A program made the translations under genes and the position numbers. Under the pieces are notes generated by a model. That model had not been told where the DNA came from and did not search any database. It saw only the letters and a program-made list of their open reading frames with translations. A DNA stretch of 64,000 nucleotides from Enterococcus gallinarum NBRC 100675 (GTDB lineage: Bacteria; Bacillota; Bacilli; Lactobacillales; Enterococcaceae). The stretch spans positions 124,001-188,000 of the forward strand of contig NZ_BCQE01000001.1 of NCBI RefSeq assembly GCF_001544275.1. Reading direction: 5' to 3'. Below, in pieces: positions 27,538 to 36,336 of the stretch (position 1 is its first letter; each line of letters starts with the position of its first letter).

Positions 27538-28437
27538 TTAGCTAGTTTTCATTTCAAAAGTTTGCAGTAACCAATTGTAGCAAGCACCAATTAAATTGGA
27601 CTCATTCCCAAACTGGCAACAGGCAACATTTGGCAATCGAACTGTACTAGGAATCTGCGCTGCAATCTGCTGAATCTTCTTTTCTAATAGCGGCAGTAAA
27701 AAGTCGCTTTCACTGATTCCGCCTCCGATCAAAACAATTTCTGGATCAAGAATGTATTGTAGGTTGTAGCAGGCCACGGCTAGCTTTTCAATAAAGCGAT
27801 CCACCCAAATCGTCACTGCCGGATCGTTTTGTTGGTAGTAAGCAACAACTTTATACCCATCGATCGAGGGATCTTTTTTTTCGGCTGCAACTTGTTCTAC
27901 CAATGTTCTTGTTGCACCGGCAATACTCCAAATTTCCCAATCTTTCTTTTCGACTTCAGGAAACAGCATATAACCAAACTCGCCAGCTAAAAAGTGTTTG
28001 CCACGAATCAACTGGTTATCGACCATCAATCCGCCTCCCACAGAGGTACCTAAAACAATGACAGCAAAACTGCTAGCGCCGCTTCCTCTTCCCAGCCATT
28101 TTTCTGCTAAAAGCGCGCAATTGCCATCATTCTCCGCGATGACGGGTTTTTGATAATAGTCCGTTAAGAAAGAAACCATGCGATTGCCAAATCCCTCATA
28201 AAGCGGTGAATCCATCCCAATCTGTTGTGTCACTGGATCGACTAATCCTGTCGTACTAATAGCAATTCCTGAAAAGTCTTTTGGATAGTCATTATCAATA
28301 TGTGAAATCAATCGGTCGATCACAGTTGAATAGTCTTTATTCATCGGAAAGCTCCCTAATTGTATTCTTTCCCCGTGACTATTCAACAACCCCGTCTTGA
28401 TCATTGTCCCTCCGATATCTACTGCAAGAATCTTCAT
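27538..28437 (-). CDS. ROK-family sugar kinase
   Basis: A 299-residue cytoplasmic kinase of the ROK family. The phosphate-binding loop DIGGTMIKTG (7-16), the catalytic aspartate in AENDGNCALLAEKW and the GTSVGGG loop are present. The zinc motif CxCGxxGC and the usual GH before it are absent; the sequence reads GEFGYMLFPE. This zinc-less type is often a glucokinase, N-acetylmannosamine or hexosamine kinase. Next to hexosaminidase and mannosidase genes it probably phosphorylates a released monosaccharide. Substrate not determined. Confidence 0.85.
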   Translation of the reverse strand: MKILAVDIGGTMIKTGLLNSHGERIQLGSFPMNKDYSTVIDRLISHIDNDYPKDFSGIAISTTGLVDPVTQQIGMDSPLYEGFGNRMVSFLTDYYQKPVIAENDGNCALLAEKWLGRGSGASSFAVIVLGTSVGGGLMVDNQLIRGKHFLAGEFGYMLFPEVEKKDWEIWSIAGATRTLVEQVAAEKKDPSIDGYKVVAYYQQNDPAVTIWVDRFIEKLAVACYNLQYILDPEIVLIGGGISESDFLLPLLEKKIQQIAAQIPSTVRLPNVACCQFGNESNLIGACYNWLLQTFEMKTS

Positions 28438-28537
28438 TCCAACGCTCCTTTGCTTGTATGTGCTTTCAGTATAAGCATTCTCTAGAAACAGAAGCTATAT
28501 GTTTTTCTTGCAACTATGTGTCAAAAATCGCACATAA

Positions 28538-28569
28538 CAAAAAGGCTGAAGCAATTCGCTCCAGCCTTC
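28538..28569 (-). terminator. Intrinsic terminator after the AI-2E family gene
   Basis: AAGGCTG-AGC pairs with GCT-CAGCCTT, followed by TTTTTG on the minus strand; it lies about 100 bp after the end of the transporter gene. Confidence 0.8.
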
Positions 28570-28665
28570 TAAATTCAGCTTTCTTCTACTCCGATAAAAA
28601 ACTAGAAAAATGTGTGAGTCAGTGTGATTTTCACAAAGATCTTTCGTCAAAAAATTTTCTTCGAA

Positions 28666-29829
28666 CTATTCTTGCTGAACATCGCTTTCCGTCTCTTCTT
28701 CATACAAACTTGATACGGTCGTATACCATTCAAAAATATGGGTAATGATTACTTTTGCCGCAGCATATACCGGGATCCCCAGAATCACACCGACAAGTCC
28801 GAAGAGTTTACCCGAAGTCAGCAATACTAATAAAATCGTCACGGGATGGATCGACAACTCGTTTCCTAAAACGAGTGGTGAGATCAATCGCCCTTCAATA
28901 GTCTGTTCGATCACAAAGACGACCAGGACTTTCACCAACAGGACAGGACCACCGACGATACCCAAAAAGACCGCCGGAACCATCGCTAGAAAAGAGCCTA
29001 GGTATGGAATCAAGTTCAAAAAGCCAGCTGCGATCCCTAATGTGATGGCATAATCTAGGCCGATCAAACTAAAACCGACCATAAACATGATGGCTACTGC
29101 AAATGCGACTGTTAGTTGTCCGCGAATATAAGAAGAAACTTGATCATTCATCTCTTTTAAAACCGTCAATGATGGTTTACGCATTTTTGTCGGCAAAAAT
29201 TTCACGAAATAAGGTGCTAACTGTCGTCCATCTTTTAAAAGATAAAAGAGAATAAACGGCATCGTTATGACAGCCAATACCACCGTTGCAACGGCCCCAA
29301 AAAAGCTGCCGATATTTTGAATCGTGCTCCGTGATAAGTTTTGAATGATGTCGGTCATTGATGCAATCAACTTCTCATTAGATGCTTCCAATTGATCTTG
29401 AACTTGTGAGAAAATCGGATCGGACAAAATCTCATTGACTTTATTTTCAATGATATCCAAATATCCGGGCAAATTCTCAACGAAACTCATGGACTGTTCT
29501 TGGATCTTCGGCACAATCACCACAACGCCCCAGACGATCAATCCGATGACCAAAATAAAAAGACCGAAAATACTATAGATGCGTTTGATTCCCTTTCGTT
29601 CCAGATAATCAACCGCAGGATTCATCAAGTAATACAAAATCCCCGCCAAAATGATCGGCAATCCAACAATCGCCAGAAATTGCCAAATTGGCTCAAATAG
29701 ATAGGATACTTTCGTAAACATAAACAAGATCAATAAGACGAGTAGAACCACTAATAGACTCGTGACTGCTTGATTATTTAAAAACCACTTCCAAAACCAG
29801 GACAAAGGACGCTTCTCTGTTTCCTTCAT
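28666..29829 (-). CDS. AI-2E family membrane transporter (PerM/YtvI-like)
   Basis: A 387-residue inner-membrane protein with about eight transmembrane helices: two near the start (about 22-45 and 50-70), one at 75-100, a soluble coiled section (about 105-165), then a cluster from 170 to 350 including FLNLIPYLGSFLAMVPAVFLG. The family was named from TqsA, an autoinducer-2 exporter, but most members have unknown substrates, some being ion antiporters. The ATG has GGAGG upstream. It is 11 bp after the GutA-like gene and so likely co-transcribed. Confidence 0.85.
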   Translation of the reverse strand: MKETEKRPLSWFWKWFLNNQAVTSLLVVLLVLLILFMFTKVSYLFEPIWQFLAIVGLPIILAGILYYLMNPAVDYLERKGIKRIYSIFGLFILVIGLIVWGVVVIVPKIQEQSMSFVENLPGYLDIIENKVNEILSDPIFSQVQDQLEASNEKLIASMTDIIQNLSRSTIQNIGSFFGAVATVVLAVITMPFILFYLLKDGRQLAPYFVKFLPTKMRKPSLTVLKEMNDQVSSYIRGQLTVAFAVAIMFMVGFSLIGLDYAITLGIAAGFLNLIPYLGSFLAMVPAVFLGIVGGPVLLVKVLVVFVIEQTIEGRLISPLVLGNELSIHPVTILLVLLTSGKLFGLVGVILGIPVYAAAKVIITHIFEWYTTVSSLYEEETESDVQQE

Positions 29830-29840
29830 TTCCCCGCCTC

Positions 29841-30191
29841 CTACTTGTAGATAACTTTCATACCAACTTCAAGAGTCGGCAAATTGAAAGGCTCTAAATA
29901 GATAGCGCTGGTCAGTTGTTCTTCGGGTACTTCATCGAAGATAAATGTCACATGTTGGATCGTTTGCAAAATTTGATTTGCGATAGGACCGACATGTGTC
30001 ACGGTGTACGACTGATCCCCAAAAATAAGTGTATCGCCGTTTTCTACGACCAAATCTTGAGAATCTGGGATCGATTGGATCACTGAATACTCCCTTAAGA
30101 TCTCTGTTGCTTGGTCGCCAAAAAAAATCAGCATTTTTTCTTTTTGATCGATCGCTTGTGGCCCAATCGCTTTGATTGTTCCTTGTTTCAT
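29841..30191 (-). CDS. GutA/SrlB-like protein (PTS glucitol IIA fold), apparently lacking the active histidine
   Basis: A 116-residue protein matching the glucitol/sorbitol IIA family along its length: MKQGTIKAIGPQAID at the start, GDTLIFGDQSYTVTHVG in the middle and GMKVIY at the end. In the E. coli protein the segment after the first third carries the phosphorylated histidine in a CFIHCH-like motif; here the same place reads YSVIQSIPDSQD, with no histidine. No sorbitol EIIBC genes are nearby. It is therefore probably not a PTS phosphocarrier. GGGGAGG precedes the ATG. Confidence 0.75.
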   Translation of the reverse strand: MKQGTIKAIGPQAIDQKEKMLIFFGDQATEILREYSVIQSIPDSQDLVVENGDTLIFGDQSYTVTHVGPIANQILQTIQHVTFIFDEVPEEQLTSAIYLEPFNLPTLEVGMKVIYK

Positions 30192-30309
30192 ACAACAACC
30201 TCCCCTTTATGTTCTTTTTTTATTATAACATAAGAAGTTTTTCTATCCGCCCATTTCCGCATTCTATGGTAGAATTAATAAGAAATCAAACTATTAGGAG
30301 GCTTTTTTT

Positions 30310-31332
30310 ATGTTGCAAACGATCTACCTAGGCACTTATACGCGTCGCGAAAGTAAAGGGATCTATTCGATCACTTTAGATACAAAAAAAGAACAATTGG
30401 TCGACTTGACCTTGCGTGCGGAAGAAAAGAGCCCAACGTATCTTGCCCGCAGTAAAAAAGAAAGAGTTTATACTGTGACCGAAGTTGATGGCGCAGGCGG
30501 TTGTGGTGCTTATACGCCTGCATTTGAGTTGTTGAATACTGTGACCGAAGAAGGCGCACCATTGTGTTATGTAGCAGTAGATGAACCTCGTCAACTTGTT
30601 TATGGCGCTAATTATCATAAAGGTGAAGTAAACGTCTACAAAATATTGGCGGACGGCAGTATTGAAGCCACTGATCACATCTATCATGATGAACCTGTTG
30701 GTCCTCACGAAAATCAAGACAACCCTCATGTACACTACACAGACTTAACGCCGGATCAACGCTTAGCTGTATGTGATCTTGGAACAGACCGTGTGTATAT
30801 GTATGACGTTTCTGCTGAAGGAAAATTAACAGAAGCAGCTGTTTATGTTGCAGCTGCCGGAACAGGCCCTCGTCATTTAGTGTTCCATCCTAACCACCAA
30901 TATGCTTATCTGGTAGGAGAACTAGACAGCTCTTTGACTGTTTTACGCTACAATGAAGCGGACGGCAGCTTTGAAGAAATCCAAAAAGTACCGACTTTAC
31001 CAGAAGATTTCACCGACTTTAATAGTGGGGCTGCTGTCCGAGTATCAACAGATGGACGTTTCGTTTATTCATCCAATCGTGGACACAACTCTCTCGTTGT
31101 CTTTGAAGTAACTGAAGATGGCGCTGGATTGAAATTCATTCAACGCCTATCAACGGAAGGTGACTTCCCGCGAGACTTTGACTTGGACCCAACCAACGAA
31201 TTCTTAGTTTGTGCCAATCAAAATTCCGACAACTTGACTTTGTACCGTCGCAACGCCGAAACTGGTGAACTCACTACTATTCAAAAAGACGTTTACGCGC
31301 CTGAATGTGTTTGTGTCTTATTTGAAAAATAA
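30310..31332 (+). CDS. Lactonase-family beta-propeller, probable 6-phosphogluconolactonase
   Basis: A 340-residue seven-bladed beta-propeller of the YbhE/Pgl family, expected to hydrolyse 6-phosphogluconolactone in the oxidative pentose phosphate pathway. Seen motifs are YLGTYTRRESKGIY at the start, GPHENQDNPHVHY (about 136-148), GTGPRHLVFHPNHQYAYLVGEL and VYSSNRGHNSLVVF. Length and repeats are normal. AGGAGG stands eight bases before the ATG. Related Lactobacillales proteins have not all been tested, so the substrate is inferred from family. Confidence 0.88.
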   Translation: MLQTIYLGTYTRRESKGIYSITLDTKKEQLVDLTLRAEEKSPTYLARSKKERVYTVTEVDGAGGCGAYTPAFELLNTVTEEGAPLCYVAVDEPRQLVYGANYHKGEVNVYKILADGSIEATDHIYHDEPVGPHENQDNPHVHYTDLTPDQRLAVCDLGTDRVYMYDVSAEGKLTEAAVYVAAAGTGPRHLVFHPNHQYAYLVGELDSSLTVLRYNEADGSFEEIQKVPTLPEDFTDFNSGAAVRVSTDGRFVYSSNRGHNSLVVFEVTEDGAGLKFIQRLSTEGDFPRDFDLDPTNEFLVCANQNSDNLTLYRRNAETGELTTIQKDVYAPECVCVLFEK

Positions 31333-31353
31333 AACGATCAGGAGGACTCCCCC

Positions 31354-31704
31354 ATGTTTGATAAAACACCCATCGAGCTTGTACTGAAAGATTTTTCAAA
31401 TATTTATAATAAGTGCCAGTCAACTTATGAATTGGTCACTAGCCGCCGTTACAATGAAGCCCTCGTCTTATTGACTACGGCTGAAACCTATGCCATTGCA
31501 GAAAAAGCCTATATTCGTTGTGATACCTTTAAAGAATTGCAAACATCCGAAGTTACTGGCTTCTTTGATGCTTTTGAGATTTACTATTTTGAATTGAAAC
31601 AAGTCCTTTTCCATGATGACGATGACTTTGTTTCTCTTAAAAGTCGTTTGGAAAAAATGAAAGAAATGTATGAAGCATTGACAGCCGCATTCAATTTGTT
31701 ATGA
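31354..31704 (+). CDS. Hypothetical protein, 116 residues
   Basis: An acidic, mostly helical cytoplasmic protein with no signal peptide or membrane segment. I do not recognise the family. The ATG has AGGAGG with good spacing and codon use matches neighbours, so it is a real gene. It follows the lactonase gene by 21 bp and precedes another small gene, which suggests one operon of three. Confidence 0.7.
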   Translation: MFDKTPIELVLKDFSNIYNKCQSTYELVTSRRYNEALVLLTTAETYAIAEKAYIRCDTFKELQTSEVTGFFDAFEIYYFELKQVLFHDDDDFVSLKSRLEKMKEMYEALTAAFNLL

Positions 31705-31733
31705 TGGTACCAAATAGACGAAAAGGTGATCTC

Positions 31734-31895
31734 ATGAACCAAGAAGAAGTGCTTGAGCGCTTAAAAGAAGAGTTAGAACTTCCTTTTTTCCAAGCAAAAT
31801 TAGAGGAAAAAAACTATAGCGAAGAAGACTATCAGCAAGTAAAAGCCGATTTGATTCGCTACTTCGATGAATATGTCCGCAATGTAGAAAACTAA
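31734..31895 (+). CDS. Small hypothetical protein, 53 residues
   Basis: A short, highly charged helical protein (MNQEEVLERLKEELELPFFQ at the start). In-frame ATG codons at 31701 and 31704 overlap the previous gene's stop, but AAAGGTG favours the ATG at 31734. Family unknown. It is the last gene before a long hairpin repeat. Confidence 0.6.
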   Translation: MNQEEVLERLKEELELPFFQAKLEEKNYSEEDYQQVKADLIRYFDEYVRNVEN

Positions 31896-31922
31896 TCTGA
31901 TTTTCTTTTACAAGAACATAGA

Positions 31923-32081
31923 AAGGGTCTGTGTCATAAGTAGCAACTAGACAAGACGATCCGAGGATAACTGGGTGTCACCCATCGTACATTGGCGATG
32001 GAAACTTGCTGAAGCGCAAGCACAGTCTCATTCTCCTCGGAATCGTTCGTTTGTTGCCTGACTTATGTCACAGCCCTTTTT
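31923..32081. repeat. Long hairpin repeat, copy A (also a bidirectional terminator)
   Basis: Two arms of about 45 bases face each other: AAGGGTCTGTGTCATAAGT at the left end and ACTTATGTCACAGCCCTTTTT at the right, with matching inner segments (CCGAGGA/TCCTCGG). The centre contains GTACATTGGCG. It lies exactly between two convergent genes and ends in a T run. The same ends recur in copies at 48479-48611 and 56264-56422. Confidence 0.85.
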
Positions 32082-32087
32082 GGCTTT

Positions 32088-33635
32088 TTAGTACACGATT
32101 TTGAAATTCTGATTCGTCTTAGCTTCTAGTACTGGGTGTTGTTTCAAATAATCAGCAATCAATTCAGTCATATCCACTTGGATCTCCCGTACAATTTTGT
32201 CGGCTGTAAACATCGCGTAATTCCCACCGCCTACCGCTCGGTATTGATTTACGACAACTTCCAGCTCCTGTTCCGGAGTAATAGGCTCATTATGGAACAA
32301 CAAGCGCGTGATTCGTTTGCCAACTGGCTGGTTCATATCAATCGTATAGTCGATTCCTTCGTACATATCATAATTGTAGTATTGCGGTTTCGGCTCGATA
32401 AAGGCTGGATTAAAGACGATTTTTCCTGCTTCGACGGCTAAGTAATTCGCTGTCTGTTCCAACGCAAGACGCAACTCTGCTCCGGTCACTTTTACGACAG
32501 CCAATGTATTAGGATAAATATAATTCGTGATGACATCCCGCATCGTGATCGTTGTACCGAAACCTTTCCCTTCATTATTGAAGAGCGCTGTCCCAGATAT
32601 TTCCGCTCCGCTGGCAGCCATCTGAACGCGATTGATAAATTCCACGTATGGATGTTCCACGATCCGTGCCTGCATCGGATCAGTAATTCGCATATCCCCG
32701 TTCACTTTCCCTAGCGGCTGATCAAGCCAGCTTTCCAATTCCGTCTCAATTGGTTCGATCATTGCCAAAATTGCTTCATCGGCTGAAACTTCTGCCACTG
32801 AATGCAATGTCGCTTGTTGATCCGTAATCACTGTTTGCCCCTCTTTTTTCTCTATTGTTAATTGGATTCGGCCGATTTGGCTACCCCGATAACCTGGCTG
32901 GACCACAGGGACCCCATTGACAATGGCGGCGATTTCCCGATGTTGGTGTCCAGTAAAGAAAGCGTCAATTCCCGGCACCTCTTGCAGTAACTCATAGCCT
33001 TCATTCTCTCCGGTCAACAATTCGGTGGCTTCACCGGTTACCAAATCTTTCTCAAAACCGCCATGATAGCTGACGATGACAAGATCTGCTTGTTTCCTTA
33101 GCTCTGGCACATATTTTTTTGCCGTTTGGATAATGCTTTCGAACCGCATCCCCTTGATGGTAGCTGGTTGTTCCCAATGAGGAATATACTGGGTCACCAA
33201 TCCCAACACCGCAATTTTAATCCCATCTTTTTCAAGGATCGTATAGGCTTTGCCGAAATAGGGCTGTCCCTCTTCATTTAAGATGTTCGCTGCTAAAACA
33301 GGGGATTGATAACTAGCGATTGCCTCTTGAAGATACGCTAATCCATAATTAAATTCATGGTTTCCTAAAACATGGACATCGTATGCCATGTGATTGATCA
33401 CTTTGGTCAATTCTGCTACCGGATGCTGGCTTTTGGCAATATAATAACTCAGTGGGGATCCTTGGATAAAATCGCCATTTTCGATCATTACAACAGGACC
33501 ATCGGCTTCGGCTTTTAACTGCTTTAGTTTCGTTGCGACTTTCGCTGCCCCAATAGCCAGATCGTGGTCGTCGGCGAAATTAGTTGGGTAGACATAGCCG
33601 TGCATGTCGCTGGTTTCAAGAAAGGTGATTTGCAT
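32088..33635 (-). CDS. Metallophosphatase, 5'-nucleotidase / 2',3'-cyclic phosphodiesterase family
   Basis: A 515-residue two-domain enzyme of the YhcR/UshA type. The N-terminal metal-binding domain has DMHG (10-13), ENGDFIQGSPL, GNHEFNYG (the usual GNHEFDYG with N for D), SYHGG and GHQHRE. The C-terminal nucleotidase domain begins about 330 and includes NEGKGFGTTITMRD and VNQYRAVGGGNY. There is no signal peptide, so it acts in the cytoplasm, unlike most family members. GAGGAG precedes the ATG. It follows the sugar-binding gene but a terminator lies between. Confidence 0.88.
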   Translation of the reverse strand: MQITFLETSDMHGYVYPTNFADDHDLAIGAAKVATKLKQLKAEADGPVVMIENGDFIQGSPLSYYIAKSQHPVAELTKVINHMAYDVHVLGNHEFNYGLAYLQEAIASYQSPVLAANILNEEGQPYFGKAYTILEKDGIKIAVLGLVTQYIPHWEQPATIKGMRFESIIQTAKKYVPELRKQADLVIVSYHGGFEKDLVTGEATELLTGENEGYELLQEVPGIDAFFTGHQHREIAAIVNGVPVVQPGYRGSQIGRIQLTIEKKEGQTVITDQQATLHSVAEVSADEAILAMIEPIETELESWLDQPLGKVNGDMRITDPMQARIVEHPYVEFINRVQMAASGAEISGTALFNNEGKGFGTTITMRDVITNYIYPNTLAVVKVTGAELRLALEQTANYLAVEAGKIVFNPAFIEPKPQYYNYDMYEGIDYTIDMNQPVGKRITRLLFHNEPITPEQELEVVVNQYRAVGGGNYAMFTADKIVREIQVDMTELIADYLKQHPVLEAKTNQNFKIVY

Positions 33636-33661
33636 TTTCTCATTACTCCTCTAACATTTAT

Positions 33662-33698
33662 GTAAAAGAGACCGCAGGGATATCTGACGGTCTCTTTC
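33662..33698 (-). terminator. Intrinsic terminator between the binding-protein and nucleotidase genes
   Basis: AAAGAGACCG pairs with CGGTCTCTTT, followed by TTTTA on the minus strand. It ends the second sugar ABC operon. Confidence 0.75.
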
Positions 33699-33738
33699 AG
33701 ATTGATAGGGTCATTGTCTGGCCCTTTTACGAGCAGAA

Positions 33739-35022
33739 TTATTGATTCCAAACATCCTCAAGTTGTGGAATGGAATCTTTAATCAATTTATCGGTATCTT
33801 TGTCAGTATTCGACAAAATATTTTCCATGATTGAACGAACTTCATTGTAAGCTGAGTCTGCATTTTCGATTACTGGGATCGAGAAAAGTTCTTTTGTTGC
33901 TTCACTTAACTCAGAAGCAACTTTCGTATCTGGATTGTTCTTGTATTCATCACTATCTAAAACAGATTGAACAACTGGCATGTATCCTGTTGAAACTGCC
34001 CATTCTAATTGTGATTCAGGAGAGGTCAAAAACTTCATGTATTCAAAAGCAGCGGTACGTTCCTCTGGAGATGCGCTTGTGAACATATATAAGTCTGTTC
34101 CTTGTTGTAGATTGATTTTTTCTGGGCGGGCAGAGACACCATATTCAAATTTGCCTTCGGTGTCTTTTTTGACATATCCTTCTCCAGCAATCGAGCCGAT
34201 GAACATCGCAACTTGTTCGTTTGCGAATGGTCCTGAAAGATATTGATCGGATCCAGCAATCCGGAAGTAGCCGTCTTTCACACCTTCCGCATAATAATTG
34301 ATGACTTCTTTCGATTCATCGCTGTCTAGCTGTAAATCCTTGTTAAAGTCAACACCTTTGTTTTTCATGCCAATAGCATAGTAGTTATTCAATGAATCAA
34401 AGCCAGCACCAACAACGCTGCCATTTGATTTTTCATAAATTGTTTTTGAAGCTTCTTTTAACTCATCTAATGTTGTCGGTACTTCTACACCATATTCTTT
34501 TAAAAGATCTGCATTGTAGAACAACATTTCCGTTGATTTGTTGAAAGGAATACCATATTGGACACCATCAATTTGTGCACCTTCTAATAATGAAGAACGA
34601 ATTTCTTCTTGGTCACCCCAACCAATTTTATCATTATCGATATACTCGCCTAAATCAACAAGCATTTCATCTTGGGCCGCATTCCAAAGCCAACCTGGAT
34701 ACGCTTGTGTGATGGTTGGCAAATCTTTTGGTGAAGGTAGTGTCGAATTGATTTTCGCCTGCAGATCGGAGTACTGAGATTGATTTTGCAGTTCTACTTT
34801 CACATTTGGATTTGCTTCCATAAACTCATCTGTCAGTTTCGTCAGTGCTTCTTCTTGTGCACCATTCATTGCATGCCAGAATGTGACAGTTGTATCTTTC
34901 GGAACCTCTGTAACGATCTCATCGTTGCCTTTTGCACTGTCATTTGAGCCATTGTTGCCGCATGCCCCTAACACTAAAGTTGCCGCAGCCACTGCTGCAA
35001 ATGCTAGTTTTTTTGATTTCAT
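33739..35022 (-). CDS. Extracellular sugar-binding lipoprotein, UgpB/MalX type
   Basis: A 427-residue family 1 solute-binding protein. The signal peptide ends with LVLGAC, lipidated at C21, followed by a flexible GNNGSNDSA linker. The mature part starts TVTFWHAMNGAQEEAL, as in glycerol-3-phosphate or oligosaccharide binders of the UgpB group. It closes a minus-strand operon with ATPase, two permeases and an MBL-fold enzyme. The ligand could be glycerophosphodiesters or a sugar; the phosphatase gene downstream does not decide this. Confidence 0.9.
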   Translation of the reverse strand: MKSKKLAFAAVAAATLVLGACGNNGSNDSAKGNDEIVTEVPKDTTVTFWHAMNGAQEEALTKLTDEFMEANPNVKVELQNQSQYSDLQAKINSTLPSPKDLPTITQAYPGWLWNAAQDEMLVDLGEYIDNDKIGWGDQEEIRSSLLEGAQIDGVQYGIPFNKSTEMLFYNADLLKEYGVEVPTTLDELKEASKTIYEKSNGSVVGAGFDSLNNYYAIGMKNKGVDFNKDLQLDSDESKEVINYYAEGVKDGYFRIAGSDQYLSGPFANEQVAMFIGSIAGEGYVKKDTEGKFEYGVSARPEKINLQQGTDLYMFTSASPEERTAAFEYMKFLTSPESQLEWAVSTGYMPVVQSVLDSDEYKNNPDTKVASELSEATKELFSIPVIENADSAYNEVRSIMENILSNTDKDTDKLIKDSIPQLEDVWNQ

Positions 35023-35043
35023 TCTTTACTCTCCTCTATCCTT

Positions 35044-36336
35044 TTATAGTTCTATTTTCTCGCCACGTTCTGGCAATATTCTTTCGCCATACGGATTCAC
35101 CAGTTTCTCTGGTTTCAAGGTATGGATTGGAACCAATCTTTTTGGTTCGATCCACGCAATAATCTGATCAAGATCTTCAGGAACTGCGTGTCCCGAAACC
35201 GGCAGCCGTACAAACTCAATTTCCAGCTTTGCTAACAAAGTTAGAAACTCTTCATAGGCAGGGTCAAAAGCCCCCAGTGGTTGTGCATCGCTATGGATAT
35301 ACAGACTGCCTGGTTGTAGATTTTCAAAATGGTCAACTGCTTGCCAGACGTACTGGTCAGTGTCGACACATAAAGAACGATAATCAATTTCTAGTGCAGG
35401 ATCTAACTCTGCTAAGGAAGCTCCGCCTTCAACCGTGTAATAAGGAACTTCTCTGTCAAAGATTTCTTTCAGTAATGCTGCTTGGTGTGCTTCAAGAACG
35501 ATTGTCCGAGGACAAGCATCCACCAAAGCTAAAAAGCGTTCCACATTGGCAGGATAGCCGTTGAAAGTGATTTGCCGTTGTGGATTTTTTTCGACTAACT
35601 CGACAAAAGCCGCTACCAATTCTTTCTCACTGGCTACTTCGATAGTATCTGGATCGCTTTCTCTTTCAGGAAAGCTGATGCTGACTCCTTCCATCATCAA
35701 TAGATCCGTGTGTTTTGCTAACTGACAAAATTCTTTTGTCCGCTCGGGATGATAGCCATGCAATCGTAAATCACCCGTATAGGCAATAAAGTGATCCGGT
35801 GTTCGAATCAGCAATGCCGCTGCGCCATAAGCATCGTGGTCCACAGGAACGATCTCCACTTCGATCTCACCAACTTTGATCACATCGTGGGGTTCCAAGC
35901 CAATCATTTCCCGCACAAAGGCAGGCCCTTCATGGGGAGTAGGAATCAAAAAGTCACCGGTGCGATTCAATGCTTTTAGGATCGCTTTGGTTTCTTTCAG
36001 TGTATATAAAGGGATTGCAGGGTCCAAATAATTGACCATCTTTGAATGATCAAGATGGGCATGAGAAAGAAAAACGGCCGTTTCCTGATAGTCCTTTTGT
36101 TCTGACCCTTGATACGTATAAGACAGACGTGGATCATAAACATTGCGTAATTGCGGAACCCAGCGATGATCCACTAAGGTCTGCAATGCTTCATCGGGTA
36201 ACGGCTGCTCTGGGTGATACTCAGAACCAAAATCAAAGAAAATATGGGCATCTTTGTATGCCACTTCGATAACCGTGCCGCCGATCGTTAGAATGCCACT
36301 GTGAAATGTGATCGTTGTTTTAGCCTTTGATGCCAT
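35044..36336 (-). CDS. MBL-fold metallo-hydrolase with beta-CASP-like architecture
   Basis: A 430-residue enzyme of the metallo-beta-lactamase fold. The metal motif HxHxDH is SHAHLDH (H92, H94, D96, H97), followed by VDHDAYGA and AYTGDLRLHG. The C-terminal half, with IYIHSDAQPLG, LPVSGHAVPEDL and RLVPIHTLKPE, is like RNase J/beta-CASP proteins. It could be a nuclease or a phosphodiesterase. Its start overlaps the upstream permease gene by 17 bp with AAAGGAG inside that gene, so it is truly part of the ABC operon. Its connection to sugar import is unknown. Confidence 0.8.
   Translation of the reverse strand: MASKAKTTITFHSGILTIGGTVIEVAYKDAHIFFDFGSEYHPEQPLPDEALQTLVDHRWVPQLRNVYDPRLSYTYQGSEQKDYQETAVFLSHAHLDHSKMVNYLDPAIPLYTLKETKAILKALNRTGDFLIPTPHEGPAFVREMIGLEPHDVIKVGEIEVEIVPVDHDAYGAAALLIRTPDHFIAYTGDLRLHGYHPERTKEFCQLAKHTDLLMMEGVSISFPERESDPDTIEVASEKELVAAFVELVEKNPQRQITFNGYPANVERFLALVDACPRTIVLEAHQAALLKEIFDREVPYYTVEGGASLAELDPALEIDYRSLCVDTDQYVWQAVDHFENLQPGSLYIHSDAQPLGAFDPAYEEFLTLLAKLEIEFVRLPVSGHAVPEDLDQIIAWIEPKRLVPIHTLKPEKLVNPYGERILPERGEKIEL

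Noticed and set aside
33731-33740. 10-base match to the possible TldR guide (AATTCTGCTC on the minus strand)
   Set aside because: It lies at the 3' end of the sugar-binding protein gene, not at a promoter, and a chance match of this length is expected in a window this size.
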